Positions 33,972 to 42,936 of a DNA stretch of 64,000 nt are shown here, in pieces (within the stretch, counting starts at the first letter, position 1; each line of letters begins with the position of its first letter). A program made the translations under genes and the position numbers. Source of the stretch: Gephyromycinifex aptenodytis. Its GTDB lineage: Bacteria; Actinomycetota; Actinomycetes; Actinomycetales; Dermatophilaceae. Under the pieces are notes generated by a model. That model made no database searches and was not told the origin of the DNA. It worked only from the letters and a program-made list of their open reading frames with translations. The DNA is taken from positions 62,001 through 126,000 of the forward strand of contig NZ_CP051155.1 in assembly GCF_012277275.1 (NCBI RefSeq), read 5' to 3'.

Positions 33972-34591
33972 TGTTCACCGGAATAGTCGAGGAACTCGGC
34001 GAGGTCGTCGACCTGGAGGTGGGCTCGGAGTCCGCCGTCATCAGGATCAAGGGGCCGCTGGTCACGAGCGACACCGTGCACGGCGAATCGGTCAGCGTCA
34101 ACGGTGTCTGCTTGACCGTGGTGACCTGCGACGGTGAGGTGTTCAGCGTGGACGTCATGGCCGAGACCCTGAACCGCAGCAGCCTCGGCGAGCTTCAGGT
34201 CGGTTCCGCGGTCAACCTGGAGCGGGCGATCAGCTTGGAGTCCCGCCTGGGCGGTCACATCGTGCAAGGGCACGTGGACGGTACCGGAAGGATCGCCGCC
34301 CGCACCCCCGGCCAGCGCTGGGAACTGGTGCGGATCTGCGCCCCGCCGGAGCTCATGCGCTATGTCGTGCTCAAGGGTTCGATCACTGTGGACGGGGTCT
34401 CGCTGACGGTCAGCGCAGTGCATGAGGACGGTTTCTCGGTCAGCCTCATCCCCACCACCTTGGACGTGACCACGCTGGGGACCCGCGCGGTGGGTGAGCG
34501 CGTCAACCTTGAGGTGGACGTGCTGGCCAAGTACGTCGAGCGGCTTTTGAGCTTTCCGCGCAGTGCGGGGCAGCCCGGGCGGCCGGCGTGA
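33971..34591 (+). CDS. ribE: Riboflavin synthase (alpha subunit type)
   Basis: Dismutates two lumazine molecules into riboflavin. The 206 residues contain two homologous lumazine-binding repeats; the N-terminal MFTGIVEELGEV and GESVSVNGVCLTV are mirrored by GHIVQGHVDGTG and GSITVDGVSLTV in the second repeat. It overlaps ribD (TGATG) and ribM (GTGA). In some nomenclatures this gene is called ribC or ribB. Confidence 0.96.
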   Translation: MFTGIVEELGEVVDLEVGSESAVIRIKGPLVTSDTVHGESVSVNGVCLTVVTCDGEVFSVDVMAETLNRSSLGELQVGSAVNLERAISLESRLGGHIVQGHVDGTGRIAARTPGQRWELVRICAPPELMRYVVLKGSITVDGVSLTVSAVHEDGFSVSLIPTTLDVTTLGTRAVGERVNLEVDVLAKYVERLLSFPRSAGQPGRPA

Positions 34592-35298
34592 GCAGCTCAT
34601 TGCTGGACCTGTTCAACGCCTCGGTCGATGTCGGCGGCTACCCGTTGTACTGGCGCGAGATCATCGGCAACGGTTTCGGCTTCGCCTCGGCCATCGGCGG
34701 CCTGCGACGGCGGGTGTGGGCCTGGCCGGTCGGCATCATCGGCAACACCATCTTGTTCACCGTCTTCTTCGGGGCGGCCTTCGCGCTGCCCGACGGGCGC
34801 CATCCGCTGTACGGGCAGGCGTTCCGGCAGGTGTTCTTCATCCTGACCAGCCTCTACGGCTGGTGGCGGTGGAACCAGAGCAAAGCCGAACGTGGACCCG
34901 AAGAACCGGCCATCACCCCTCGCTGGGCCAGCACTCGCGAGCGTTGGGGCTACCTGATGGCGGCCCTGGTCGGCGTGCTGGTCATGCAGGGCGTCTTCGC
35001 CGCGGTAGGGGCCGGCTGGCCGGCGCCGCGTTGGTACTACTGGACCGACGCCTGGATCTTCGTCGGCTCCATCGTGGCCACCTACGCCATGGCACGCGGG
35101 TGGACCGACTTCTGGCTGGCCTGGATCGCCGTGGACCTAGTCGGGGTTCCGTTGCTGTGGCACTCGCACTACTACCCCTCGGCGGTGCTCTACGCGATCT
35201 ACGGCGGGCTGGTCGTCTATGGCTTCCTCGTGTGGCGGGCGGCCGCCCGCGAGGAGAAGATCGAGGTCGGTATCGAGGCTGAGACGGTGAATTTATGA
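34588..35298 (+). CDS. ribM: PnuC-family transporter, probable riboflavin transporter RibM
   Basis: A membrane protein of 236 residues with seven or eight hydrophobic helices. PnuC-family features include WAWPVGIIGNTILF, QVFFILTSLYGWWRW and a C-terminal YAIYGGLVVYGFLVW. PnuC proteins facilitate nicotinamide riboside uptake. Members encoded inside FMN-riboswitch rib operons of actinobacteria (RibM/PnuX) have been shown to move riboflavin. Here the gene sits between ribE and ribBA with overlaps on both sides, so riboflavin is the likely cargo. Confidence 0.88.
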   Translation: MSSSLLDLFNASVDVGGYPLYWREIIGNGFGFASAIGGLRRRVWAWPVGIIGNTILFTVFFGAAFALPDGRHPLYGQAFRQVFFILTSLYGWWRWNQSKAERGPEEPAITPRWASTRERWGYLMAALVGVLVMQGVFAAVGAGWPAPRWYYWTDAWIFVGSIVATYAMARGWTDFWLAWIAVDLVGVPLLWHSHYYPSAVLYAIYGGLVVYGFLVWRAAAREEKIEVGIEAETVNL

Positions 35299-36530
35299 AC
35301 GGGTTTGGCACGATCGAAGAAGCCCTGGACGCGCTACGCCAAGGACGGCCGGTGCTCGTCCTCGACGATGTTGGCCGGGAGAACGAGGGCGACGTCGTCC
35401 TTGCGGCGCAGACGCTGACCGAGGAATGGATGGCGTGGACGATCCGCCACTCCTCGGGTTATATCTGCGCCCCCATGACCGATGCGGTGGCCGACCGGCT
35501 CGATCTGCCGCCGATGGTCACGGACAACCAGGACCCGCGCCGCACGGCGTACACCATCACCTGCGATGCGGCCTCTGGTGTTTCCACCGGAATCAGCGCC
35601 GCCGATCGAGCCCACACGCTGCGGGTATTGGCCGACCCTGAGGCGCTGCCCTCGGACCTGATCCGGCCCGGGCACATGGTGCCGTTGCGGGCACGCCCCG
35701 GTGGGGTGCTCGAACGCGCGGGGCACACCGAAGCCAGCGTAGATCTGTGCCGTCTGGCCGGACTGTCACCGGTGGGTGGGATCGGCGAACTCGTCCATGA
35801 CGACGGCACGATGATGCGGGCCCCAGCCGTTCTGGAACTGGGTGCCCGGTTCGAGTTGCCCGTCATCACCGTGGCCGATCTTCGGCAGTGGCGAACTCGG
35901 CATGACCGCGTGGTTCGCACCGCCAGCACCCGACTGCCCACCGACTACGGCGTCTTCGAGCTGGTGGGTTACCGCGACCTGGTGACGCAGGCCGAACACC
36001 TGGCCCTGATCAGTCCCGTCGGGCTGCGCCCGCCAGGTGCCGACGACGCGCCCGTGCTTGTCCGGGTCCATTCGGAATGCTTGACCGGTGACGCTCTCGG
36101 ATCGCGTCGCTGCGACTGCGGCCCGCAACTGCAGGCGGCCATGGCGCTGGTGGCCAAGGAACACGGCGCCGTCATCTACTTGCGCGGTCAAGAGGGGCGC
36201 GGGGTCGGACTGTTGGCCAAACTGGCGGCCTATGAGTTGCAAGACCGCGGTTTCGACACCGTCGATGCCCAGACCGAGCTGGGCCTGCCGGTGGACGCCC
36301 GGGAATACGGCGCAGCGGCGGCGATCCTGCGCGACCTGGGCATCGACTCGATCACTTTGGTCTCGAACAACCCGGCCAAGTCCGAGGGGCTGCGCCGCGA
36401 CGGACTCAACGTCGTCGGCTCCCACCCGCTACGCATCCCGCCCCTGCCTGAGAACGAGCGCTACTTGCGCACCAAACAGTTGAGGATGGGCCACGACCTG
36501 GTCGTTGCGCCCGCGAAAGGACACTCATGA
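35295..36530 (+). CDS. ribBA: Bifunctional 3,4-dihydroxy-2-butanone 4-phosphate synthase / GTP cyclohydrolase II
   Basis: Supplies both precursors of riboflavin. Residues 1-200 are the DHBP synthase domain ([33 protein letters not shown]). Residues about 210-411 are GTP cyclohydrolase II, with zinc ligands in [16 protein letters not shown], the REGRGV-like loop [11 protein letters not shown] and [11 protein letters not shown]. Both active sites look intact. It is coupled to ribM and ribH by ATGA overlaps. Confidence 0.97.
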   Translation: MNGFGTIEEALDALRQGRPVLVLDDVGRENEGDVVLAAQTLTEEWMAWTIRHSSGYICAPMTDAVADRLDLPPMVTDNQDPRRTAYTITCDAASGVSTGISAADRAHTLRVLADPEALPSDLIRPGHMVPLRARPGGVLERAGHTEASVDLCRLAGLSPVGGIGELVHDDGTMMRAPAVLELGARFELPVITVADLRQWRTRHDRVVRTASTRLPTDYGVFELVGYRDLVTQAEHLALISPVGLRPPGADDAPVLVRVHSECLTGDALGSRRCDCGPQLQAAMALVAKEHGAVIYLRGQEGRGVGLLAKLAAYELQDRGFDTVDAQTELGLPVDAREYGAAAAILRDLGIDSITLVSNNPAKSEGLRRDGLNVVGSHPLRIPPLPENERYLRTKQLRMGHDLVVAPAKGHS

Positions 36531-37003
36531 GCGGCTCCGGTTCTCCCGAACTCAGCGTTGACGGCTCTGGCCTGCGCGTTGCCGTCGTCGCGGCGCACTG
36601 GCACGAGGACTTCATGACCGGGCTGCTGGAGGGCGCCCGTACGGCATTGAAGGAGGCCAAGGTCGAGGAGGTCGAGGTGGTGCGGGTACCGGGCAGTTTC
36701 GAACTGCCCGTGGTGTGCGCGGCGCTGGCGCCCAACTACGACGCGATCGTCGCGCTCGGGGTCATCATCCGCGGCGGCACCCCGCACTTCGAGTTCGTGG
36801 CCCAGGGCGTGACCTCAGGTCTGACCCGCGTCGCGCTGGACCACAGCACCCCCATCGGGTTCGGGGTGCTCACCTGCGAGAGCGAGGCCCAGGCCCGGGA
36901 CCGCTCCGGCATGAGCGGGGCCCGCGAGAGCAAGGGTTACGAGGCGGCAGTGGCCGCCATCACCACCGCCGTGATTCTGCGTGAGGCCGCCTCCGATTCA
37001 TGA
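36527..37003 (+). CDS. ribH: 6,7-dimethyl-8-ribityllumazine synthase
   Basis: Condenses the pyrimidine and the butanone phosphate to lumazine. It has 158 residues, with the aromatic anchor in [22 protein letters not shown], and the [15 protein letters not shown] block that carries the catalytic His region. The last riboflavin enzyme gene; its stop overlaps the start of the TauE/SafE permease (ATGA). Confidence 0.96.
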   Translation: MSGSGSPELSVDGSGLRVAVVAAHWHEDFMTGLLEGARTALKEAKVEEVEVVRVPGSFELPVVCAALAPNYDAIVALGVIIRGGTPHFEFVAQGVTSGLTRVALDHSTPIGFGVLTCESEAQARDRSGMSGARESKGYEAAVAAITTAVILREAASDS

Positions 37004-37713
37004 GTACGGTGACGCTGGCCCTGGTGGCGATGGTGGTGCTGATCGCGGCCTGGCTGCAGGGCAGCGTCGGTTTCGGCCTGGGCATGATCCTGGCGCCGGT
37101 GCTGGCTCTGGCGGCGCCGTCGCTCTTGCCCGTGACGGTGCTGCTGCTGGCGTTGGTGCTCTCGGGCTTCAGCGCGGTCGCTGACCGCCACGGCGTGCAC
37201 CTGCGTAGCCTCGCCATCGGGATCGGTGGCCGGGTGCCGGGGACGGTCCTGGGCGCGTGGCTGGTGGCCCGCCTGCCGCAACGGGAGTTCGCGCTGCTGG
37301 TTGCGGTGTCGGTGTTACTCGGTGCCTTCTTCGCGTGGCGCGGTTGGCAACCCCGCAACCGCACGCGCAACGTCCTAGCCGCAGGGCTGCTCTCCGGGGT
37401 GATGGGCACCGCGACCTCGGTCGGTGGGCCCCCGATGGCCCTGGTGTGGGGCGCCTCGGAGGCGCAGCGGATGCGCGGAACGCTGAGCGCCTTCTTCTTC
37501 ATCGGCTCCTTGCTGTCCTTGGCAGGGTTGTTCGTCTTCGACGCCGTCGACCCCCAACAGATCCGGGCCGCGGTGCTGTTCGCGCCGGCGATGCTCCTGG
37601 GTTTCGGGCTAGCCCGAGTGACGGTGCGCCACCTGGACCAGCAGCGCACCCGCAGTATCGCCACGGCGGCCTCGCTCATCGGGGCGCTCACGGTGCTGGT
37701 GACCCGGTTGTGA
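37000..37713 (+). CDS. TauE/SafE-family membrane permease
   Basis: A 237-residue integral membrane protein with about seven helices. The duplicated TauE/SafE arrangement is visible: [18 protein letters not shown] in the first half, [19 protein letters not shown] in the second. Known members export sulfite, sulfoacetate or related anions. The ATG overlaps the ribH stop, so it is the last gene under the FMN riboswitch. Its link with riboflavin is unexplained; a flavin or intermediate transport role is only inference. Confidence 0.85.
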   Translation: MSTVTLALVAMVVLIAAWLQGSVGFGLGMILAPVLALAAPSLLPVTVLLLALVLSGFSAVADRHGVHLRSLAIGIGGRVPGTVLGAWLVARLPQREFALLVAVSVLLGAFFAWRGWQPRNRTRNVLAAGLLSGVMGTATSVGGPPMALVWGASEAQRMRGTLSAFFFIGSLLSLAGLFVFDAVDPQQIRAAVLFAPAMLLGFGLARVTVRHLDQQRTRSIATAASLIGALTVLVTRL

Positions 37714-37781
37714 GGCCTGGCCCGGTTCGCGATGCGGTCCCCGTGCTGCAATTGGGCTGATGACAGATATCCTCGCGACAC

Positions 37782-38045
37782 GTGAAGACGTTTGAGCAGA
37801 TGTACGCCGAGGTCAAGGAAAAGGCTGCGACGCGCCCTGAGGGTTCGCGCACCGTCACGGAGCTTGACGCGGGGGTGCACTTCATCGGAAAGAAGGTCGT
37901 CGAGGAGGCCGCGGAGGTCTGGATGGCGGCCGAGCATGAGGGCGATGAGCGCTCTGCGGAGGAGATCAGCCAACTGCTTTATCACGTGCTTGTGCTCATG
38001 GTGGCCAAGGACCTGACCTTGGAAGACGTCTACCAGTACCTCTGA
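37782..38045 (+). CDS. hisE: Phosphoribosyl-ATP pyrophosphatase
   Basis: The second step of histidine synthesis. The 87-residue all-helical MazG-like protein has the metal-binding [14 protein letters not shown] and [13 protein letters not shown] segments. The GTG start is at 37782, with no Shine-Dalgarno; TATCCT eight bases upstream suggests a leaderless transcript. It is followed 67 bases later by hisG, the usual actinobacterial order. Confidence 0.96.
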   Translation: MKTFEQMYAEVKEKAATRPEGSRTVTELDAGVHFIGKKVVEEAAEVWMAAEHEGDERSAEEISQLLYHVLVLMVAKDLTLEDVYQYL

Positions 38046-38112
38046 GCTTTTCTTTCTGCGCGCTCGCCTCTATCAGCTGCACCCGCGCCCGTTCTCGTCC
38101 GAAAGAGCCACC

Positions 38113-38958
38113 ATGCTGCGCATCGCCGTCCCCAACAAAGGTTCACTCGCGGAGGCTGCCACCCTCATGCTCAAGGAGGCGGGGTACGTCGTTCGGCGCG
38201 ACTCCAAGGAGTTGGTGCTCGCCGACACCGAGAACGACATCGAGTTCTTCTACCTGCGGCCCCGTGATATCGCGGTGTACGTCGGATCGGGCACGTTGGA
38301 CGGCGGGATCACCGGGCGTGACCTGTTGTTGGATTCCGGGGCGGACGCCGTGGAGGTGTTGCCGCTGGGCTTTGCCCGTTCCACCTTCCGTTTCGCCGGT
38401 CGTCCAGGTGTGGCGGAGTCCGTGACGGATCTGGCGGGGCAGCGGATCGCCACCTCCTACACCGGTCTGGTGCGTCGCCACCTGCAGCAGAGCGGTATCG
38501 AGGCCGAAGTCGTCCGGTTGGACGGTGCGGTGGAGACCTCGATCACCCTCGGGGTGGCCGACGTCATCGCCGACGTTGTGGAGACCGGCACGACCTTGCG
38601 CAATCAGGGGCTGGTGACCTTCGGGGAGCCCATCCTGCACAGTGAGGCTGTGCTGATCGCTCGCGACGAACCGGGCGCAGCGGAGCGACTCCGAGTGCTG
38701 AATCGTCGGCTCTCCGGGGTCATCACCGCGCGCACGTACGTGATGATGGATTACGACATTCGGGTCGAGCTCCTGGAAGAAGCAGCCCGCATCACCCCAG
38801 GCCTGGAGTCGCCCACGGTCTCACCGTTGCGCGACGAAGAGTTTGTGGCGGTGCGTTCGATGGTTCGCCGCAAGGGCATGAACCGAGTGATGGACGCCCT
38901 CTACGCCCTCGGCGCCCGAGGGATCCTGGTCACCGACATCGCCGCGTGTCGCCTGTGA
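38113..38958 (+). CDS. hisG: ATP phosphoribosyltransferase (long form)
   Basis: The first and feedback-controlled step of histidine synthesis. The 281 residues correspond to the long HisG with a C-terminal ACT-like regulatory domain (about residues 205-281), so no HisZ is needed. The N-terminal RIAVPNKGSLAEAA and the PRPP-binding VADVIADVVETGTTLRNQG are present. It follows hisE and precedes a small PH-domain protein. Confidence 0.96.
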   Translation: MLRIAVPNKGSLAEAATLMLKEAGYVVRRDSKELVLADTENDIEFFYLRPRDIAVYVGSGTLDGGITGRDLLLDSGADAVEVLPLGFARSTFRFAGRPGVAESVTDLAGQRIATSYTGLVRRHLQQSGIEAEVVRLDGAVETSITLGVADVIADVVETGTTLRNQGLVTFGEPILHSEAVLIARDEPGAAERLRVLNRRLSGVITARTYVMMDYDIRVELLEEAARITPGLESPTVSPLRDEEFVAVRSMVRRKGMNRVMDALYALGARGILVTDIAACRL

Positions 38959-38980
38959 ACGACACCGAAGGAGAAGCGCT

Positions 38981-39502
38981 ATGAGCCAAGGAAGCGCACA
39001 ACCGTCCTCGGCGGGCAAAGGCTCACGCCCTGCCGCGCGACGTAATCCTTACGCGCTCATCCGGCCTCGTCGCGGTCGGGTCGTGGCCTATGTGGCCGCT
39101 GTGGTGGTGTTCGCGACGTTCCTGCTGGGCGCCATCATCGTGCCCGGTCAAGAAGGTCAGAAGGACGACTGGGCGATCTCGGACCGCCTGCTCATCGCGG
39201 CCATCGGCGCAGCTATCGCCTGGTTCCTGTGGCGTCTGGGTTCGATCCGGGCCACGCCGAGCAAGCAAGGCCTCGTGGTGCGCAACCTGCTGCTGACCCG
39301 CACCTTGGCTTGGGATGAGATCGTGCGGATGCAGTTCGGTGGGGGCGCGCCGTGGGCCAGCCTGGATCTGGCCGACACCGACACCGTCGCGGTGATGGCG
39401 TTGCAGAAAGCCGATGGGGAGTACGGGCGGGCCGAAGCGGCGCGTCTGGCAGCGCTGATCCAGCACCACGGCGACGCGACGGAACCCCAGCGCCGCAGCT
39501 GA
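38981..39502 (+). CDS. Membrane protein with bacterial PH domain
   Basis: A 173-residue protein. A Pro/Arg-rich N-terminus leads into two transmembrane helices (about residues 35-55 and 70-85), then a small PH-like domain (about 88-155) with the typical GLVVRNLLLTRTLAWDEIVRM block. Such proteins follow hisG in many actinobacteria; the function is unknown. ATG 22 bases after hisG, with GAAGGAGA as ribosome site. Confidence 0.82.
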   Translation: MSQGSAQPSSAGKGSRPAARRNPYALIRPRRGRVVAYVAAVVVFATFLLGAIIVPGQEGQKDDWAISDRLLIAAIGAAIAWFLWRLGSIRATPSKQGLVVRNLLLTRTLAWDEIVRMQFGGGAPWASLDLADTDTVAVMALQKADGEYGRAEAARLAALIQHHGDATEPQRRS

Positions 39503-39725
39503 ACCGAGCCTGGGCGCAAAGCCGGGCAGGTTAGGTCACCGCAGGGATAGCAACCGGGTCGGGGGCGTGCCGCAAAGGGGCGCCGGTTGTGATGGCTGCG
39601 CTCTCGGCGGGGCCCTCGGCGCCTTAGCCTCAGCGCTGCTGGGGACCTACTTTCGCGCCACGAACGGGGCTGGCTGTCACCGGCGCCGTAACCGGAGCGT
39701 TCAGCCCCAGCCGATCAGAGCGGCC

Positions 39726-40952
39726 TCATTCCGGCTGGCGGCCCGTGGGGGCGGGGTCGCGGTCGGCGACGTGGATGACCTCATCCTCCAGGGTGGCTTC
39801 CTCGAACGGTTCGGTGTCCAGGCTGTATGAGGAGGGGATGCTCGCGAACGCCTCGTCGTGACTCAAACCGGTGACCATGAGCAGATCGAGGATGATCGAG
39901 CGCACCTGGGCCCGGATCACCTCTGAGGACAGCGAGGGGTGCGAGTCCACATAGGTGGTTCGCTCCGCGAGCTCGAAGAGCGCCGGCTGTACACCGTTTG
40001 GCAGCGTGCGCTGGTCCAGGTCGCCCGCCATCGCCTGTGCGATCTCGCCCAGCTCGGCCACCATGTCGATGTAGGCCTTCGGGACGACCTCACCGTGGCG
40101 CAGCGCGATCGCCGCGCGGCGCACGAGCACCCGCAGGTTGCGGATGGAGCGGTCCAGAGGCTCTAGCAAATCGGCGATGGCCTGCACCGCTGGCAGGTGA
40201 CCGCGCCGAAAGGGGGAGGAGCGAATGACCGAGAGTCCCTCGTCGGCCAAGGACTCCAGGGTGGCCAGCGACCGCTCCGTCTGGCGCGCCCGGGCCAGGG
40301 TCTGCTCCGCCAGTGCCAGGTCGCCGCTGCGCAGCGATGTCGCGGTTGCTGCGAAGACGGCCCCCATCTCGGCCACGATTCCGGCCGTGTGCTGTCGGGG
40401 TCGCCGAAGCGGGGTGGCGGGGGTGATCGTAGCGGCCAACAACGCGACGATCCCGCCAACGACAGCTTCGATCCAGCGCGAGAAGGCCATCCCCGGGCTT
40501 GCTACCAGGATCGTGACGATGGCGGACTGCACGCCGGCCTGCGTCGTGGTCAGCACTCCTGCGTCGAGAAGCGTGGCCAGCACCATGGCCGCCGCGATGA
40601 TGAACACCATCTGGGCGTAGCCAGAGCCCAGAGCGGCCACGATGAGGTCACCGACGAGCACCCCGATCGCCACCCCGACGACGATCTGGAGCACGCGTTG
40701 GATTCGTTGCCCGTAGGACTGCCCGAGGGCGACCAGGGCGGCAACGGGTGCGAAGAACGGCTGTGGGTGGTGCAGGACGTCACGGGCGATATACCAGGCT
40801 ATCGCGGCCGAAATCGAGCACTGCAGAATGAAGAACCAGCGTCGTCGCAGTCGCTCCAGGCGTTCGCCCAGGGAACGCCGCCCGCGGCGCCCCACCCGGC
40901 GCCCGACGGTGCGCGGATGCAGGTCGAAGTTGTCCAGGTTCCACGGCCCCAC
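39726..40952 (-). CDS. FUSC/aromatic-acid-exporter-like membrane protein
   Basis: A 408-residue protein. Residues about 35-180 contain five or six hydrophobic helices resembling the N-terminal half of FUSC/ArAE proteins (QPFFAPVAALVALGQSYGQRIQRVLQIVVGVAIGVLVGDL). A long soluble helical region follows and ends in an acidic tail. The family is linked to efflux of aromatic acids or similar compounds; the substrate here is unknown. GTG start three bases after the stop of the upstream small gene, so the two form an operon. Confidence 0.78.
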   Translation of the reverse strand: MGPWNLDNFDLHPRTVGRRVGRRGRRSLGERLERLRRRWFFILQCSISAAIAWYIARDVLHHPQPFFAPVAALVALGQSYGQRIQRVLQIVVGVAIGVLVGDLIVAALGSGYAQMVFIIAAAMVLATLLDAGVLTTTQAGVQSAIVTILVASPGMAFSRWIEAVVGGIVALLAATITPATPLRRPRQHTAGIVAEMGAVFAATATSLRSGDLALAEQTLARARQTERSLATLESLADEGLSVIRSSPFRRGHLPAVQAIADLLEPLDRSIRNLRVLVRRAAIALRHGEVVPKAYIDMVAELGEIAQAMAGDLDQRTLPNGVQPALFELAERTTYVDSHPSLSSEVIRAQVRSIILDLLMVTGLSHDEAFASIPSSYSLDTEPFEEATLEDEVIHVADRDPAPTGRQPE

Positions 40953-40955
40953 GGC

Positions 40956-41354
40956 TCAGGCCTGGTCGTACGCTGCGGCGAGCCAAGGCACGATGTCGCG
41001 TATGTCGTCGTCCATGGCGTCGGTGGGCAGGTGCAGCCGGTGCGTGGTCGCGGCGAAACCGTCCGAGCTGCTCACTACCACGTTCTCGGGCAGGGCAGGT
41101 GGACCGCAGGGGTAGCGCAGACCCACCTCCAGTTTCCGTTCTGCCCCGGGGCGGAGCGCCGCGAACGGCGCCCCATCGCGCGCCAGGACAATGGCTGCCT
41201 GGCCCGGCACGGTGGTGATGTCATCGTCATCGGTGAGGGCGTGCGCCAGCTCGATGATCGCGTCGTGCAGCGGCCGTAGATGCTCCTCCGCATCCGCGTA
41301 CAGCTTGTCAGTCGCGAGTTCTACATCCCGGGCAGCCTCATCCATGGTGGCCAT
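40956..41354 (-). CDS. Conserved small protein, DUF5655-like
   Basis: A 132-residue acidic protein, function unknown. A helical first half (EEHLRPLHDAIIELAHAL) and a beta-rich second half with LARDGAPFAALRPGAERKLEVGLRY resemble proteins of the DUF5655 kind; this is pattern recognition only. No signal peptide or membrane helix. Two starts are possible (41354, 41345). It directly precedes the FUSC-like gene on the same strand. Confidence 0.6.
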   Translation of the reverse strand: MATMDEAARDVELATDKLYADAEEHLRPLHDAIIELAHALTDDDDITTVPGQAAIVLARDGAPFAALRPGAERKLEVGLRYPCGPPALPENVVVSSSDGFAATTHRLHLPTDAMDDDIRDIVPWLAAAYDQA

Positions 41355-41496
41355 TCTGCCCGCGCTTGACAGCAGATGTCAGGAGCCGCGCGATGGCGGC
41401 CCGTTATCGCCTGATCGCCTAGTGCGCAGCGCCCGTTTGCAGGCCTGTTCGCCCGTGGGTCGTTCGCCGCGGCCCTGGCCGCCCCCAGGGCACACC

Positions 41497-41502
41497 TAGA
41501 CT
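41497..41502 (+). promoter_or_regulatory. -10 element for leaderless hisF transcript
   Basis: TAGACT ends six bases before the hisF GTG at 41509, placing the start of transcription at the start codon. No Shine-Dalgarno is present. Confidence 0.45.
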
Positions 41503-41508
41503 GAAGCG

Positions 41509-42288
41509 GTGAGTGTCGCTACCCGTGTTATCCCCTGTCTGGACGTCGACGCCGGTCGGGTGGTCAAAGGCGTGAACTTCCGTGATCTTCGTGATGCCGG
41601 GGATCCGGTCGAGCTGGCCGCGCGCTATGACGAACAGGGCGCAGACGAGCTGACCTTCCTGGATGTCACGGCCAGCAGCGGAGACCGGGAGACCACCTAT
41701 GAGATCGTGCGCAGCACCGCCGAACAGGTTTTCATCCCGCTCACTGTCGGCGGGGGAGTGCGCACCGTGCAGGACGTGGACCGCCTGCTGCGGGCCGGGG
41801 CCGACAAGGTCGGCATCAACACTGCCGCAATCGCACGCCCAGAAGTAATCGACGAGGTGGCGGCCAGGTTCGGCGCTCAGGTGCTGGTGCTCTCGGCTGA
41901 TGTGCGACGGTGGCGCGAAGACAGCGAGCATTCCAAGCCGGAGAGCGGCTTCGAGGTAACTACCCACGGTGGGCGCCGCGGCACGGGCATCGACGCCGTG
42001 GAGTGGTGCGCGCAAGCTGCCCGCCGTGGCGCTGGCGAGATCCTGTTGAACTCCATGGACGCCGACGGCACCCGAGACGGTTTCGACATCGAACTGATCT
42101 CACTGGTGCGCGCTGAGGTGAAGGTGCCGATCATCGCCAGCGGCGGGGCCGGCCGTGTCGAACACTTCCTGCCTGCAGTGCAGGCCGGTGCTGACGCCGT
42201 ACTTGCAGCGAGCGTCTTCCACTTCGGGGAGTTGAGCATCGGCGAGGTCAAAAAGGCGCTGGCGGCCGGTGGGGTCACCATCCGCTGA
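41509..42288 (+). CDS. hisF: Imidazole glycerol phosphate synthase cyclase subunit
   Basis: Forms imidazole glycerol phosphate and AICAR with HisH. The 259-residue TIM barrel has the catalytic Asp in [12 protein letters not shown] at the N-terminus and the second Asp in LSADVRR. The phosphate-binding GGGVRT and ASGGAGR blocks are intact. It stands alone here, separated from hisEG by three unrelated genes; hisI does not follow within the window. A 648-base gap separates it from the next coding gene. Confidence 0.95.
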   Translation: MSVATRVIPCLDVDAGRVVKGVNFRDLRDAGDPVELAARYDEQGADELTFLDVTASSGDRETTYEIVRSTAEQVFIPLTVGGGVRTVQDVDRLLRAGADKVGINTAAIARPEVIDEVAARFGAQVLVLSADVRRWREDSEHSKPESGFEVTTHGGRRGTGIDAVEWCAQAARRGAGEILLNSMDADGTRDGFDIELISLVRAEVKVPIIASGGAGRVEHFLPAVQAGADAVLAASVFHFGELSIGEVKKALAAGGVTIR

Positions 42289-42936
42289 GGGGCGGCGCAG
42301 CGGCGCGCCATCGGGCCGCACGTACGGCACCGGTCCCGGTGCGCTGCTTCTTGCCAGGTGCGGATTGGATGGTGCAGAAGATGGTTTTCCTCGGCGACGG
42401 GGTCCACTACTCACATCCGTGATCGGGTGGGGGCACCGCGTGATGCTCGCGGTGATGGCGCGCACCTCGCAGGCCGGGAGCGGTCGCAGCGGCGGCGGGT
42501 TATTCGTGCGCTCGTTCTTCCCGCCGAGGCAGTGGGACGCGCGCGCTGGCGGGCCTGTCGGCAGCCGGAGGGATGGGCGGTCTCGCACCGATGCAACTTC
42601 GCCAGAGGCCACCCCCGTAGACGCTGCTGACACTGGGCGGGCCGGGAGGTCATCGCCACTAGACGAGTGACGGCCCCGGTGGGGGGGACCGGGGCCGCTT
42701 GGCACTCGTCACAGCCGGGGGGAGGCTGAAGAGGCCACCTGTAGGTTACTGGGCTGCTCGGTCGCATGTGTTACCGCGAGAACCCTTGAGCCTGTAAGGA
42801 CTTCGTAAATTATTGGGTTTACCCGGCAAACCCGGGTCAGATCGATCGAACCGGCTCGGCCCCAGGATGGGTTCGGGGCCGCGGCGTCTACCGAGCGCCT
42901 CTGCAACGGCGCCGTCGAACGCTGCGGTCAGCCCGA
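42289..42936. other. 648-base non-coding gap between hisF and GPP34 gene
   Basis: No credible protein gene; the open frames here look random and Arg/Gly/Ala-rich. Besides the 6C RNA it holds a 7-bp stem CGGCCCC/GGGGCCG (42857-42863 with 42875-42881), a possible terminator of the cbiD-GPP34 operon. It also holds overlapping inverted repeats GGGTTT/AAACCC and ACCCGG/CCGGGT (42815-42837) in a locally AT-richer patch upstream of the 6C RNA. These may be its promoter or operator region. Confidence 0.6.
42655..42745 (-). ncRNA. 6C RNA-like small RNA
   Basis: Read on the minus strand, two hairpins carry cytosine runs in their loops. The first is CAGCC-T-CCCCCC-GGCTG (42712-42728). The second has a 10-bp GC stem closing a C7 loop (42671-42697), extended by an outer 8-bp stem GACGAGTG/CACTCGTC (42662-42669 with 42703-42710). 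Two stem-loops with at least six C in each loop are the definition of the actinobacterial 6C RNA motif. The lower hairpin probably doubles as terminator. The 5' end is not determined; the element lies in a convergent gap without coding potential. Confidence 0.75.

Noticed and set aside
39503-39725. Possible small gene (plus strand, from 39567) between the PH-domain gene and the FUSC-like gene
   Set aside because: It overlaps the end of the FUSC-like gene, has no ribosome site and no protein-like pattern. I see only non-coding sequence here.
42620-42665. GCCACT-containing stretch resembling a cobalamin-riboswitch box
   Set aside because: It lies between two convergent transcripts and directs no downstream gene. 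The rest of the aptamer core is missing.
42269-42767. Open frames of up to about 200 residues on both strands in the hisF-GPP34 gap
   Set aside because: Arg/Pro/Gly/Ala-rich random composition, mutually overlapping, no ribosome sites. The conserved signal in this area is the 6C RNA.
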